The notes: generated by a model not told the origin, from the sequence alone. A stretch of DNA of 13,735 nt from an uncultured Bacteroidales bacterium (GCA_934702165.1 CAKUYG010000038.1:1-13735); one strand, 5' to 3'. Shown: positions 1 through 7,265, counted from the stretch's first letter. A program made the numbers and translations.

Positions 1-1
1 C

Positions 2-370
2 TATAAGATTATCGACGGATATGTTGCGCCGCCGTCATATTGCGCTCTGAGGCTTGGAATGTCATTATTCCGTGATGCACATCAATATTTCACAATGCTC
101 AGCAAAGATGTAGAAGCGTATAGAGAATTGGCGGTTGACCTTGATGACGGGGAATTTCTGCCTGATGCCGAACTGTTTATGCAGGTATGCAGAATCATAA
201 AAGAAAAATATGGACTTGGGAGCACGCGCGAACTGAGCAAGGCACAAAAACTGGAGCTTGCCAAGACGCTCCACTATGACTACCGCTCTTCAAACGGGCA
301 GATACGAAGGACTCTTAACTTGAGTCAGTATGAAATTGATGTCATGTTCCCGCTGTCCGCGATAAAATGA
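2..370 (+). CDS. Transposase C-terminal fragment, probable REP-associated tyrosine transposase (RAYT) type; 5' end outside window
   Basis: The reading frame is open from the window edge (codons from base 2) to TGA at 368-370, so the first ATG at 59 is internal and the gene begins upstream. The visible 122 residues begin YKIIDGYVAPPSYC and end QIRRTLNLSQYEIDVMFPLS. From memory of the family this resembles the C-terminal part of Bacteroidota RAYT/IS200-like transposases, which ends in a small helix-turn-helix-like segment. The catalytic HUH and tyrosine motifs would lie upstream, so activity cannot be judged. The gene is visibly more AT-rich than the rest of the window, consistent with acquired DNA. 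An array of imperfect hairpins starts 66 bp after the stop, as expected for a RAYT beside its cognate REP elements; this context is the best support for the call. The alternative is an unrelated hypothetical protein. Confidence 0.55.
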   Translation, partial: YKIIDGYVAPPSYCALRLGMSLFRDAHQYFTMLSKDVEAYRELAVDLDDGEFLPDAELFMQVCRIIKEKYGLGSTRELSKAQKLELAKTLHYDYRSSNGQIRRTLNLSQYEIDVMFPLSAIK

Positions 371-435
371 AGCGTCCTGTTTTTGACACCAGCATCCAGT
401 CGTGGCCTCGACCGTTCTTTTATGCCAATAGAAAA

Positions 436-571
436 TTTGGTACGGCAAAACGTGGTTTTCCCGTACCAAATGCCCCGCTTGGATGCTTTCGTACGGGAAA
501 GGTGGGGTTTGCCGTACGGAATATCCCTGGCAGATGGTTTCGTACGGGAAACGGCTCTTTGCCGTACCAAA
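436..571. repeat. Array of three REP-like imperfect palindromes with a 51-bp period
   Basis: Three units start at 436, 487 and 538, exactly 51 bp apart: a 34-35-nt hairpin plus a 16-nt linker. Unit 1 (436-470) has arms TTTGGTACGG and CCGTACCAAA, then a C446/C460 mismatch, then AAAAC/GTTTT around a GTG loop. Unit 2 (487-521) has arms TTTCGTACGG and CCGTACGGAA, a G497/G511 mismatch, then AAA/TTT. Unit 3 (538-571) has arms TTTCGTACGG and CCGTACCAAA, a G548/G561 mismatch, then AAA/TTT. The fourth base pair is G-C in unit 1 and C-G in unit 2, a compensatory change; it is unpaired (C/C) in unit 3. GATG precedes units 2 and 3 with one base between. The array lies between convergent genes, the usual place for REP/BIME elements. 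Confidence 0.8.
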
Positions 572-653
572 TCTGACTACCGGCTATGAAGTATGAGGCA
601 AGCCGGTTATGGCCGGGATTGCTCTGGACGCCTGCCGCAACAGTGCCGGGCTC
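572..653. other. Gene-free spacer between hairpin array and the Fur-family gene
   Basis: No coding region is supported here. ACCGGCT (579-585) and AGCCGGT (601-607) form a 7-bp inverted repeat with a 15-nt loop. There is no T-run on either side, so it is at best a weak transcript-end structure for the convergent genes. Nothing else was recognised. Confidence 0.3.
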
Positions 654-1106
654 CTATTTCCTTGCGGTGCGGGAGGGGCGGCAGATGATCTGTACGTCGA
701 TGAATTCCACCTTGAGACCCTTGAAGCGGCGGCCTTTGAAGTGGCTTTCTATCAGATCGGCGAGTTCATCGTCAATCACGTCCTTGTATTCATTCTCCAC
801 ATAATTGTAGAGGTGGAAATGCCGGAACGTGTTGACATCAAAGTACATCTTGTTGTTGGAACTGGTACGTCTGCCGTAGATCTTGAGGTCGGCCAGTGTG
901 GAGAGGATGTTGTAGACGGACGAGACTGTCACATCGACCCCCTGCGCCGCCATCCGCTCTACCACCATGTCAGCGCTGGCATGCCCGAGGCTGAGCATGG
1001 CCTCGTGCACCGCAATCCTCTGCGGTGTGGCTTTCAGCCCTTTTTCCTTGAGTATGGCACGGAATCTGTCAATATCCGGAGCGGTTTTATCCTTAATCCT
1101 TGGCAT
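654..1106 (-). CDS. Fur-family (PerR-like) transcriptional repressor lacking structural zinc cysteines
   Basis: This 150-residue protein has the family's usual length. The N-terminal winged helix carries KATPQR (25-30) and a recognition-helix segment VSSVYNILSTL (61-71), as in Fur/PerR. The C-terminal dimerisation domain keeps residues matching the five PerR regulatory metal ligands: H42 (GHASAD), D90 (MYFD), H96 and H98 (RHFHLY) and D109. The CxxC that normally follows the HxH is replaced by N101 and E104, and the second, C-terminal CxxC is absent (one Cys in IICRPS). By family knowledge PerR senses peroxide through metal-catalysed oxidation of its ligand histidines; that this protein does so is inference. 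It is divergent from trxB across 42 bp, which suggests that it controls itself and possibly thioredoxin reductase. ATG at 1106 lies 7 bases after a good -7 box; stop TAG. Confidence 0.85.
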   Translation of the reverse strand: MPRIKDKTAPDIDRFRAILKEKGLKATPQRIAVHEAMLSLGHASADMVVERMAAQGVDVTVSSVYNILSTLADLKIYGRRTSSNNKMYFDVNTFRHFHLYNYVENEYKDVIDDELADLIESHFKGRRFKGLKVEFIDVQIICRPSRTARK

Positions 1107-1113
1107 AGGGCGT

Positions 1114-1121
1114 CAAAGGTA
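1114..1121 (-). promoter_or_regulatory. -7 box of the Fur-family gene
   Basis: The minus strand reads TACCTTTG, an exact match to the Bacteroidota -7 consensus TAnnTTTG. Only 7 bases separate it from the ATG at 1106, predicting a leader of a few bases. No TTTG is seen at the usual -33 distance. Confidence 0.5.
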
Positions 1122-1145
1122 ACAAAAAATTCATTAATTTTGTAA
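1120..1145. promoter_or_regulatory. Possible operator dyad between fur-like gene and trxB
   Basis: Half-sites TAACAA (1120-1125) and TTGTAA (1140-1145) form an imperfect inverted repeat; the inner six bases ACAAAA (1122-1127) and TTTTGT (1138-1143) pair perfectly. The left half touches the -7 box of the Fur-family gene and the right half overlaps that of trxB, so a bound repressor could block both. The region is AT-rich, so chance is possible. The regulator that binds is not shown by sequence. Confidence 0.3.
1135..1142 (+). promoter_or_regulatory. -7 box of trxB
   Basis: TAATTTTG matches TAnnTTTG and ends 6 bases before the trxB ATG, predicting an almost leaderless mRNA. No good -33 TTTG is visible. 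Confidence 0.5.
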
Positions 1146-1148
1146 GCT

Positions 1149-2081
1149 ATGGACAATAAGGAACACATCAAGTGCCTCATAATCGGGGGTGGTCCTGCCG
1201 GATACACGGCGGCCATTTATGCCTCCCGTGCAGGGCTGGTGCCGGTACTCTACGAAGGTATGGAGCCGGGCGGACAGCTCACCACCACCACTGTCATCGA
1301 GAACTATCCCGGATTTCCCGGGGGAGTGGATGCCAACAAACTCATGTCCGACATGCGCGAGCAGGCCTCAGGCCTCGGGGCCGACATCAGACGGGGGTCT
1401 GTGACCAAGGTCGATTTCTCCGCACGTCCGTTCGCGATTACCGTCGATGATTCGAAGCAGATCGAAGCTGAAGCCGTGATCATTGCGACCGGAGCTGTGG
1501 CAAAATATCTCGGGCTTCCTTCCGAGCAGAAATTCCGCGGTCTCGGAGTGTCCGCCTGCGCCACCTGTGACGGCTTCTTCTACCGCAAGAAAGATGTCGC
1601 TGTAGTCGGGGGAGGGGACACCGCCTGCGAGGAAGCGACCTATCTTGCCGGCCTTTGTCGCAAAGTATACATGATAGTGCGGCGCGATGTCTTCCGTGCT
1701 TCTCAGGCCATGCAGGAGAGGGTGAAATCCACCCCTAACATCGAGGTCCTCTGGAACTGCACGACGCAGGAGATTCTCGGAGACGACTCCGGAGTGACCG
1801 GTGCCAGGCTTCTGAAGAAGAATGGCGAGGTTTTTGATATCAAGGTGGACGGGTTTTTCCTGGCGATAGGGCATCATCCTGTCTCTGAACTCTTTGCCGA
1901 ATGGGTGAAGACCGACGATGACGGCTACATCATCACCGACGGGGTCAACGGGCATACAAATGTCGAAGGTGTGTTCGCCGCCGGAGATGTCCAGGATCCT
2001 CATTACCGTCAGGCCATCAATGCCGCCGCATCCGGATGCCGCGCTGCCTTGGAGGTCGAAAAATTTTTGAAGCAACGATGA
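1149..2081 (+). CDS. trxB: Thioredoxin-disulfide reductase
   Basis: This 310-residue cytoplasmic flavoenzyme transfers electrons from NADPH through FAD to thioredoxin. The FAD-binding GGGPAG is at residues 13-18, the redox-active CATC disulfide at C137 and C140 (within SACATCDGFF), the NADPH-binding GGGDTA at 154-159 followed by VRRDVFRA, and the C-terminal FAD motif as GVFAAGDV. All catalytic parts are present and the length is typical. The start is ATG at 1149, supported by a -7 box six bases upstream and by the glycine-rich motif falling close to the N terminus. The stop overlaps the bamD start (ATGA at 2078-2081), which predicts translational coupling. It leads the run trxB-bamD-omega-recN and diverges from the PerR-like gene, which suggests redox-responsive control (inference). 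Confidence 0.96.
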   Translation: MDNKEHIKCLIIGGGPAGYTAAIYASRAGLVPVLYEGMEPGGQLTTTTVIENYPGFPGGVDANKLMSDMREQASGLGADIRRGSVTKVDFSARPFAITVDDSKQIEAEAVIIATGAVAKYLGLPSEQKFRGLGVSACATCDGFFYRKKDVAVVGGGDTACEEATYLAGLCRKVYMIVRRDVFRASQAMQERVKSTPNIEVLWNCTTQEILGDDSGVTGARLLKKNGEVFDIKVDGFFLAIGHHPVSELFAEWVKTDDDGYIITDGVNGHTNVEGVFAAGDVQDPHYRQAINAAASGCRAALEVEKFLKQR

Positions 2082-2869
2082 AATCCAACAGAATCCTTGC
2101 AGCCCTCCTGGTTGCGCTGGCCCTGCTGCCGTCCTGCAAGTCGCAGTACGATGCCGTGCTGGAAAGCAGCGACGTGGACTTGAAATACAAGACCGCGTTC
2201 GACTATTTCAACAAGGGCAAATATACCAGAGCCGCATCGCTCTTCGAGTCTCTCGCCCTGCTCACCAACGGCACCGAGCGTGACGACACGGTGAGGTATT
2301 ATTGGGGCCTGAGCAACTACTCCAACAAGGACTACTACACAGCCGAGACCAACTTCACGCAGTTCCTCTCGTCCTGCCCCAACAGCCCGTTCTCCGAGAG
2401 CGCCGAGTTCCTCAGGATCGACTGCCTCTACAAGGCTACGTTGCGCTACGAACTGGACCAGACCCCGACATACACGGCGATGAACGCCATCAGCGAATAT
2501 CTCATAGACCATCCGCAGGGCGCCAATGCCGAGGTGTGCCGCCACATGCTCCAGGAGCTGGGGGAGAGGCTTGACCGCAAAGCCTACGAGAACGCCAAGC
2601 TCTACTACCGCATGGAGGACTACAAGGCCGCCAGGGTGGCATTCAAGAACGTGCTCAAAGACGATGCTGACAACATCTACCGCGAGGACATCCTTTACTA
2701 CGCGGCCATGTCATCCTACAAGTATGCGAACATGAGCGTCAGGGCAAAGCAGAAGGAGAGGTATCTCGTCTTCGTGGACGACTACCTCAACTTCATCGGC
2801 GAATACCCCGATTCCCCATACCGCAAGGAACTTGATTCCCTATACGGCAAGGTGAAAGGAAATATTTGA
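2078..2869 (+). CDS. bamD: Outer membrane protein assembly factor BamD (lipoprotein)
   Basis: This 263-residue protein begins with a lipoprotein signal (MKSNRILAALLVALALLPSC) whose lipobox LPSC puts the lipidated cysteine at residue 20. The mature part is helical with TPR-like segments, for example FDYFNKGKYTRAASLFESL and LSNYSNKDYYTAETNFTQFL, as in the YfiO/BamD family. BamD works with BamA in the outer membrane, where it helps recruit and fold beta-barrel proteins. An in-frame ATG at 2036 would start inside trxB and destroy the signal peptide, so the ATG at 2078, overlapping the trxB stop as ATGA, is chosen. Its partner BamA is encoded about 7.4 kb downstream in a different transcription unit. 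Confidence 0.92.
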   Translation: MKSNRILAALLVALALLPSCKSQYDAVLESSDVDLKYKTAFDYFNKGKYTRAASLFESLALLTNGTERDDTVRYYWGLSNYSNKDYYTAETNFTQFLSSCPNSPFSESAEFLRIDCLYKATLRYELDQTPTYTAMNAISEYLIDHPQGANAEVCRHMLQELGERLDRKAYENAKLYYRMEDYKAARVAFKNVLKDDADNIYREDILYYAAMSSYKYANMSVRAKQKERYLVFVDDYLNFIGEYPDSPYRKELDSLYGKVKGNI

Positions 2870-2904
2870 AACTTTTTCAAACGGAGCATCCGTACAACAA
2901 GTAT

Positions 2905-3234
2905 ATGGAACTGAAAATACCTACAAACACAATCACGCGCGACATCAAGTATCTTGCGCAGCCTACAGGTAACATCTACGAGACAGTGGTGATCCTCTCC
3001 AAGAGGGCTAACCAGATAGCCGTAGCCGAGAAGAAAGAACTCGCCAAGAAGCTTGAAGACTTCCGCAACGCGGAGCGCGACACCATGGACGAGGTGTTCG
3101 AGAACAAGGAGCAGATAGAGATATCCAAGTACTACGAGCGCCAGCCTAAGCCGGATCTGGTGGCCATCGCCGAGTTTGAGGACGGTGACCTTTACTACAG
3201 GATGGCCAAAGAAGACACGGCTGCCGAGAAATAA
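2905..3234 (+). CDS. Omega-like (RpoZ/Rpb6-type) DNA-directed RNA polymerase subunit, Bacteroidota form
   Basis: The 109-residue product begins MELKIPTNTITRDIKYLAQ and contains YETVVILSKRANQIAVAEKKELAKKL and VFENKEQIEISKYYERQPKP segments. These match the small proteins annotated as omega in Bacteroidales, where the gene sits beside bamD and recN. By family knowledge omega binds the beta-prime subunit and helps RNA polymerase assemble. An upstream in-frame TTG at 2866 would overlap bamD by 4 bp and give 122 residues; the ATG at 2905, 35 bp after the bamD stop, is preferred because the recognisable family sequence begins there. The C terminus is polar and probably disordered. The gene has no promoter of its own that I can see and is probably cotranscribed with bamD. 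Confidence 0.8.
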   Translation: MELKIPTNTITRDIKYLAQPTGNIYETVVILSKRANQIAVAEKKELAKKLEDFRNAERDTMDEVFENKEQIEISKYYERQPKPDLVAIAEFEDGDLYYRMAKEDTAAEK

Positions 3235-3261
3235 GCCCCTTCCGGCAATATAAGTGCGGCG

Positions 3262-4932
3262 ATGCTGCATTCCCTGCACATACGGAACTATATTTTGATA
3301 GACTCTCTGGATATCACATTTCCGGAGGGTCTGGTCATTATTACCGGGCAGACAGGAGCCGGCAAGTCCATACTGCTTGGGGCACTGTCACTTCTTTTCG
3401 GGGTCAAGGCTGATGCCTCCATGCTCTCTGAAGGCGCTTCGTCTTGCGTAGTCGAGGCGGAATTCGACTCCCTCGACGATGGCATCAGGACACTTCTCTC
3501 CGAAGAGGATGTGGAGACTGACGGGGATTCGCTCATCATAAGGCGCGTCGTATCGCAGTCTGGGAGGTCGAGATGTTTCGTGAACGACCAGCCTGTGCAG
3601 GTGGGCCTCCTCCAGAGGCTTTCCCCCAGACTCGTGGACATACATTCGCAGCACAAGAGTCTCCTGCTCTCCGACAAGGACTTCCAGCTGTCAGTGCTCG
3701 ACGCCTTCGCCGGCAACGGGGAGAACCTCAAAGAATGCCGCCGCCTGTGGGGGCAGCTCCGTCAGCTGCGGGCATCGATTGCTTCCCTTAGGGAAACTCT
3801 TTCAAAAGCCGAAAGCGAGAGGGAATACAACGAATCCCAGCTCCGCCAGCTTGAGGCCGCCCGTCTTGTGAGCGGGGAACTTGAGTCGCTGGAGGAAGAA
3901 CACAAGAGCCTTGCCAATGCGGAGCAGATAATAGATGGGCTCAGCGCCGCCTCCGAGGCTTTTTCTCCGTCGGACGCAGAATCGGACGGGGTTACGGCTT
4001 TGCTCAAGGATGCACAGAAGCAGTTGGAGCATATTGCCCAGTATCTCCCTGACCTTCCGGATCTTGTCTCACGCATAGAGTCCGCGCGCCTGGAACTTGA
4101 GGACGTCTCTTCCGAACTTGATGTGCTTCTCTCCAGAGTGGATATTTCTCCGGACAGGCTCGCTGCAGTGGAGGATCGCATGTCCCTGCTGTATTCACTT
4201 CTCAAAAAGCACTCCTGCACCTCCGTCGACGAACTCATATCCCTGCGGGATTCCCTGTCAGAGAAGGTTGACGGTACTGCATCCATCGCTGACAGGATCG
4301 CGGATCTCGAGAAGCAGGAGCGTGATCTGCTGGACCAATATCAGGATGTCTGCATAAAGCTTTCGGATGCGCGCAAGAAAGCCGCTCCGCAGCTGTCAGC
4401 CTCAATCACCGGATCTCTGCATTTCCTTGAACTGGACCGTGCGGTTTTCGAAGTCTCCGTCGAGGACGGCGCTCCGGGGGAGGAAGGCTCCGACAAGGTG
4501 CGTTTTCTCTTCTCTTCCACCGGGAAATCCCTTATGGACATCTCCAAGGTGGCTTCGGGGGGCGAACTCTCGCGCATAATGCTCTGTCTGAAGGCCAAAA
4601 TGGCCGAATTCACAGGCATGCCTACTCTCATATTCGATGAGATAGACACCGGAGTGAGCGGAAGTGTGGCTGACCGCATGGGGCAGATGATCTGCTCGAT
4701 GGGACATAATATGCAGGTGTTCTCCATCACACATCTTCCGCAGGTGGCGGCGAAGGGCGATGCGCACTACATGGTCGAAAAGAGCATCACGCCGGACGGG
4801 CGGACGCTCTCGTCCATACGCAGGATCGAGGGGGAGGAGAGGGTGATGGAAATCGCGCGTCTTCTCAGCGGGGCGGGTATCACCCCGGCTGCCGTGGCCA
4901 ATGCCAGAGCCTTACTTGACGAGGGTCATTGA
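3262..4932 (+). CDS. recN: DNA repair protein RecN (SMC-like ATPase)
   Basis: This 556-residue protein is full length for RecN. It starts MLHSLHIRNYILIDSLDI, the typical N terminus. Walker A GQTGAGKS is at 29-36, the ABC signature ASGGELS at 431-437 and Walker B LIFDE at 456-460, followed by IDTGVSG. Between the two halves, roughly residues 155-380, lies a long charged, Leu/Glu-rich coiled-coil region. RecN acts on the nucleoid in recombinational repair of double-strand breaks by bridging DNA ends. The start ATG at 3262 follows the omega-like stop by 27 bp with no separate promoter visible, so it probably belongs to the trxB-led operon. The last 21 bp overlap the convergent lipoprotein gene, so the RecN tail is read antisense by that gene. 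Confidence 0.95.
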   Translation: MLHSLHIRNYILIDSLDITFPEGLVIITGQTGAGKSILLGALSLLFGVKADASMLSEGASSCVVEAEFDSLDDGIRTLLSEEDVETDGDSLIIRRVVSQSGRSRCFVNDQPVQVGLLQRLSPRLVDIHSQHKSLLLSDKDFQLSVLDAFAGNGENLKECRRLWGQLRQLRASIASLRETLSKAESEREYNESQLRQLEAARLVSGELESLEEEHKSLANAEQIIDGLSAASEAFSPSDAESDGVTALLKDAQKQLEHIAQYLPDLPDLVSRIESARLELEDVSSELDVLLSRVDISPDRLAAVEDRMSLLYSLLKKHSCTSVDELISLRDSLSEKVDGTASIADRIADLEKQERDLLDQYQDVCIKLSDARKKAAPQLSASITGSLHFLELDRAVFEVSVEDGAPGEEGSDKVRFLFSSTGKSLMDISKVASGGELSRIMLCLKAKMAEFTGMPTLIFDEIDTGVSGSVADRMGQMICSMGHNMQVFSITHLPQVAAKGDAHYMVEKSITPDGRTLSSIRRIEGEERVMEIARLLSGAGITPAAVANARALLDEGH

Positions 4933-6129
4933 AAGGTCTTTCCCGTATATCACCCGTCTTACGGCTGTGTTTACTTTGCCGTCGGCGATGTCATGTCTGA
5001 AGCTGAAGTCTGACTGGAGGCCGCGCCACGGATGCTGCGGAAGCTTTTTCCACCAGCGTCTGCCGTACTCTGAGCACATCTTCACGAAGTAATTCATGGT
5101 GTCGTATCCCTGGAATGCGAACGAGCCCGGCTCACATCCGTACAGGGCGCGATAGGCGAGCACGAACCTCTTGACATCTTCCGAGTCGTAGTCTATATAA
5201 TACGAGGCAGTGAGCCTTGCGTTGGCGTTGTACAGGTCCAGTACGTCCGGGCTGATGCTGTTGCGCACGCGCGAAGTGGTGTAGAGGACTATGTCCTGGT
5301 TGATCGTGGCTGCTATGCCCAGCTGTTTGATGGAGTTGCTGATGAAACTGTCTTCGTCCGAGGCTATCAGCACCCTGTATTTTCCTTTCAGCTCCGGTTT
5401 TCTGAGTTCTTCAGCGCTTCTTGCGCTGCGGAATATCACTCCTTTTTTCTGGAGCCTTTCGAGCAGGTAGGCGGCCTGTTCTCCGGGTGCGGAGTTGTCC
5501 TTGAGGACTATCACTTCATCCCCGAATTCCAGCTCGCTCTGCAACCAGTCCACGATCTCATCCACCTGGAATGTCCAAGGGGTGGGGGCTTGGATGACAT
5601 TCTCCCCGTTCTCCGCAAGCACTGCGGACTTCGGTTCCAGCGGAGATATGATCATCCTGCGTGAGCAGTGCCGGAGGGCTTCCTCTATGTCGGTGTAGGC
5701 TATCGGCCCTATCGTCATATCACTTTCCGAGTATATGGACTCGTCGCTGATGCTCTCGCTCCCCGAGTCCACGAAGCGCAGGTTGACTCTTGTCCCGGCA
5801 TTGCCCAGGTCCCTGAGGGCCAGCAGGGCCCCGCTGTACATCTCAAGGAATCCGGCTCCCGGTTTGGCTGATGAGGCGTTGACCGGAAGTATGAGACTCA
5901 CGCCTATGGTTGACGGCGCGCCGAAGAGAAAATCAGTATCGTCCACGATTTCCGTGCTGTCGGCGGCCTGGGTGGTCTGTGGAGGCAGCTCGGGCCTTGC
6001 TTCTTTCACTTCCTTCTTCTCCTCGACCGGTTCGGTGCGTTTCTTTTTCCCGGGGAAAAGATACCACTGCGCGCAGGCTGTGAGCTGAAGCACGCAGAGC
6101 ATGCTAAATATGGTGATGATCTTCTTCAT
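4912..6129 (-). CDS. Lipoprotein with type 1 periplasmic-binding-protein fold; exact function unknown
   Basis: The 405-residue product has a lipoprotein signal with lipobox LTAC (residues 16-19, lipidated C19), then a Lys/Glu/Pro-rich linker to about residue 60, then a domain from about 75 onward that looks like a branched-chain amino-acid-receptor/LpoA-type fold: IGVSLILPVN, then a long stretch ending near SFAFQGYDTMNYFV. No acidic surface-export signal follows the cysteine, so a periplasm-facing lipoprotein is likely. There are no ABC permease or ATPase genes nearby, which argues against solute transport. A role like LpoA, which activates peptidoglycan synthases, is possible but is inference. 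It overlaps the glycosyltransferase stop as ATGA (6126-6129), so the two are probably coupled, and its 3' end overlaps recN by 21 bp. Confidence 0.75.
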   Translation of the reverse strand: MKKIITIFSMLCVLQLTACAQWYLFPGKKKRTEPVEEKKEVKEARPELPPQTTQAADSTEIVDDTDFLFGAPSTIGVSLILPVNASSAKPGAGFLEMYSGALLALRDLGNAGTRVNLRFVDSGSESISDESIYSESDMTIGPIAYTDIEEALRHCSRRMIISPLEPKSAVLAENGENVIQAPTPWTFQVDEIVDWLQSELEFGDEVIVLKDNSAPGEQAAYLLERLQKKGVIFRSARSAEELRKPELKGKYRVLIASDEDSFISNSIKQLGIAATINQDIVLYTTSRVRNSISPDVLDLYNANARLTASYYIDYDSEDVKRFVLAYRALYGCEPGSFAFQGYDTMNYFVKMCSEYGRRWWKKLPQHPWRGLQSDFSFRHDIADGKVNTAVRRVIYGKDLSMTLVK

Positions 6130-7256
6130 TTCTTGATCGTGTCGGCAAATTCTACGAGATCCTTGCAGAATCTGTTCCAGCTGAGATCTTCGTTGAGTTT
6201 CTTGATGTTGCGGATGTATCCTTCCTTGAGCTGCGGCTCAGAGAAATATTTCCTTATGGCTTCTTCCACGCACTGCGGTGTGCACTCGCTGCATACCATC
6301 CCTGTGCCGCCTGCGCCTATGGTCTCTTTGAGGCCGCCGACATCGGTGACTATCATGGGGAGTTCGAAGTGATTGGCTATGGCGTTGATGCCGCTCTGCG
6401 TAGCGCTTCTGTATGGCAGGACGGCCACATCGGCGGCAGAGAAGAAATATTTGACTTCGGAGTCGCTGATATAGTCGGGGAAGAGACTTATGCGCTTGGC
6501 GTTGGGGGAGGCGTCGATCTGTCTCTGATATTTTTCGAAAGATCCGTACGGCTCGCCGGCTATGATGAGCTGGAAAGAGTCGTCCAGCCGGCTGAATGCG
6601 TCGATGAGGATATCCAGACCCTTGTAGTCTCGTATCAGCCCGAAAAACAGGATGTTGCGTGCGCAGTCGCGTATCCCGAGTTTCTTCTCGGCCTCCTTCT
6701 TGTCCACCCTGTCCCCGAAGTGGTCGTAGGTCGGGTGGGGGATCACAGTGTGGACGGCGTCGCTTTTGATCTTGAGCAGGTCCGCAGACACCTCCTTGCA
6801 GAGAGTTACGCAGCCGTCCACATGCTTGAGGAAGTATCTCGTGAGCGGCTTGTCGAAGAAGTGCGGCTCATGCGGGATGACGTTGTCAAGTATGGCTATG
6901 ACACGGCACCCACTCTTCATCTTTGACGCGACATAGCCCAGGGACGGGGCGAACCAGGACATCCAGTAGCGCAGGATCAGCACATCCGGGCCCCAGTCGT
7001 TGATGGCTCTGGCCGTACGGGCCCAGGACAACGGAGAAACCGTATCCAGCAGAGCTTCCGACTCCACGGATACGGCTTCCTTGTCTTCTTTCGAGACAAA
7101 CTGTGTCTTGCCCGGAAAGAGGATTGAAGGGTACTGCCTGGTGAAATTGAACGCACGCACCTCGTGCGATTTCCCCAGTTCTCTCAGGATGTCTGCATTG
7201 AACTGGGCGATACCTCCCCTATAGGGGTGGAAGCAGGACAGTATGGCAATCCTCAA
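6126..7256 (-). CDS. GT4-family glycosyltransferase
   Basis: The 376-residue protein has the GT-B layout of two Rossmann-like halves. The N-terminal glycine loop is FHPYRGGIAQFN (9-20). The C-terminal half begins NILFFGLIRDYKG (201-213) and holds SATQSG (284-289) and TDVGGLKE (304-311). SATQSG stands where many GT4 enzymes have the first glutamate of the EX7E motif, as in a known GT4 subset; E311 is present. It would transfer a sugar from a nucleotide-sugar donor on the cytoplasmic side; donor and acceptor are unknown. The start is TTG at 7256, because no ATG or GTG lies between the in-frame TAA at 7268-7266 and the conserved RIAILSCFHP segment; the next Met is residue 99. It lies 9 bp after the Skp-like gene and overlaps the next lipoprotein gene, so the three are probably one operon. 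Confidence 0.88.
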   Translation of the reverse strand: MRIAILSCFHPYRGGIAQFNADILRELGKSHEVRAFNFTRQYPSILFPGKTQFVSKEDKEAVSVESEALLDTVSPLSWARTARAINDWGPDVLILRYWMSWFAPSLGYVASKMKSGCRVIAILDNVIPHEPHFFDKPLTRYFLKHVDGCVTLCKEVSADLLKIKSDAVHTVIPHPTYDHFGDRVDKKEAEKKLGIRDCARNILFFGLIRDYKGLDILIDAFSRLDDSFQLIIAGEPYGSFEKYQRQIDASPNAKRISLFPDYISDSEVKYFFSAADVAVLPYRSATQSGINAIANHFELPMIVTDVGGLKETIGAGGTGMVCSECTPQCVEEAIRKYFSEPQLKEGYIRNIKKLNEDLSWNRFCKDLVEFADTIKK

Positions 7257-7265
7257 GGCCTGTGC

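Noticed and set aside
436..571. CRISPR-like regular repeats
   Set aside because: Only three diverging units, each a palindrome of about 35 nt with 16-nt partly similar linkers; no cas genes nearby.
367..576. 69-codon plus-strand frame beginning at the ATGA overlap with the transposase stop, and a minus-strand frame (325-570) across the array
   Set aside because: Both translate the palindromic repeats; the 51-bp period keeps frames open by itself. No signal, domain or known family is seen.
609..1145. 178-codon plus-strand open frame
   Set aside because: It is antisense to the clear Fur-family gene and its translation resembles no protein family.
1368..2075. 235-codon minus-strand open frame
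   Set aside because: Antisense shadow of trxB produced by codon bias.
6544..7020. CCGTACGG at 6544-6551 and 7013-7020 as further REP copies
   Set aside because: Only the 8-base core is present, inside the glycosyltransferase gene, with no flanking hairpin arms.
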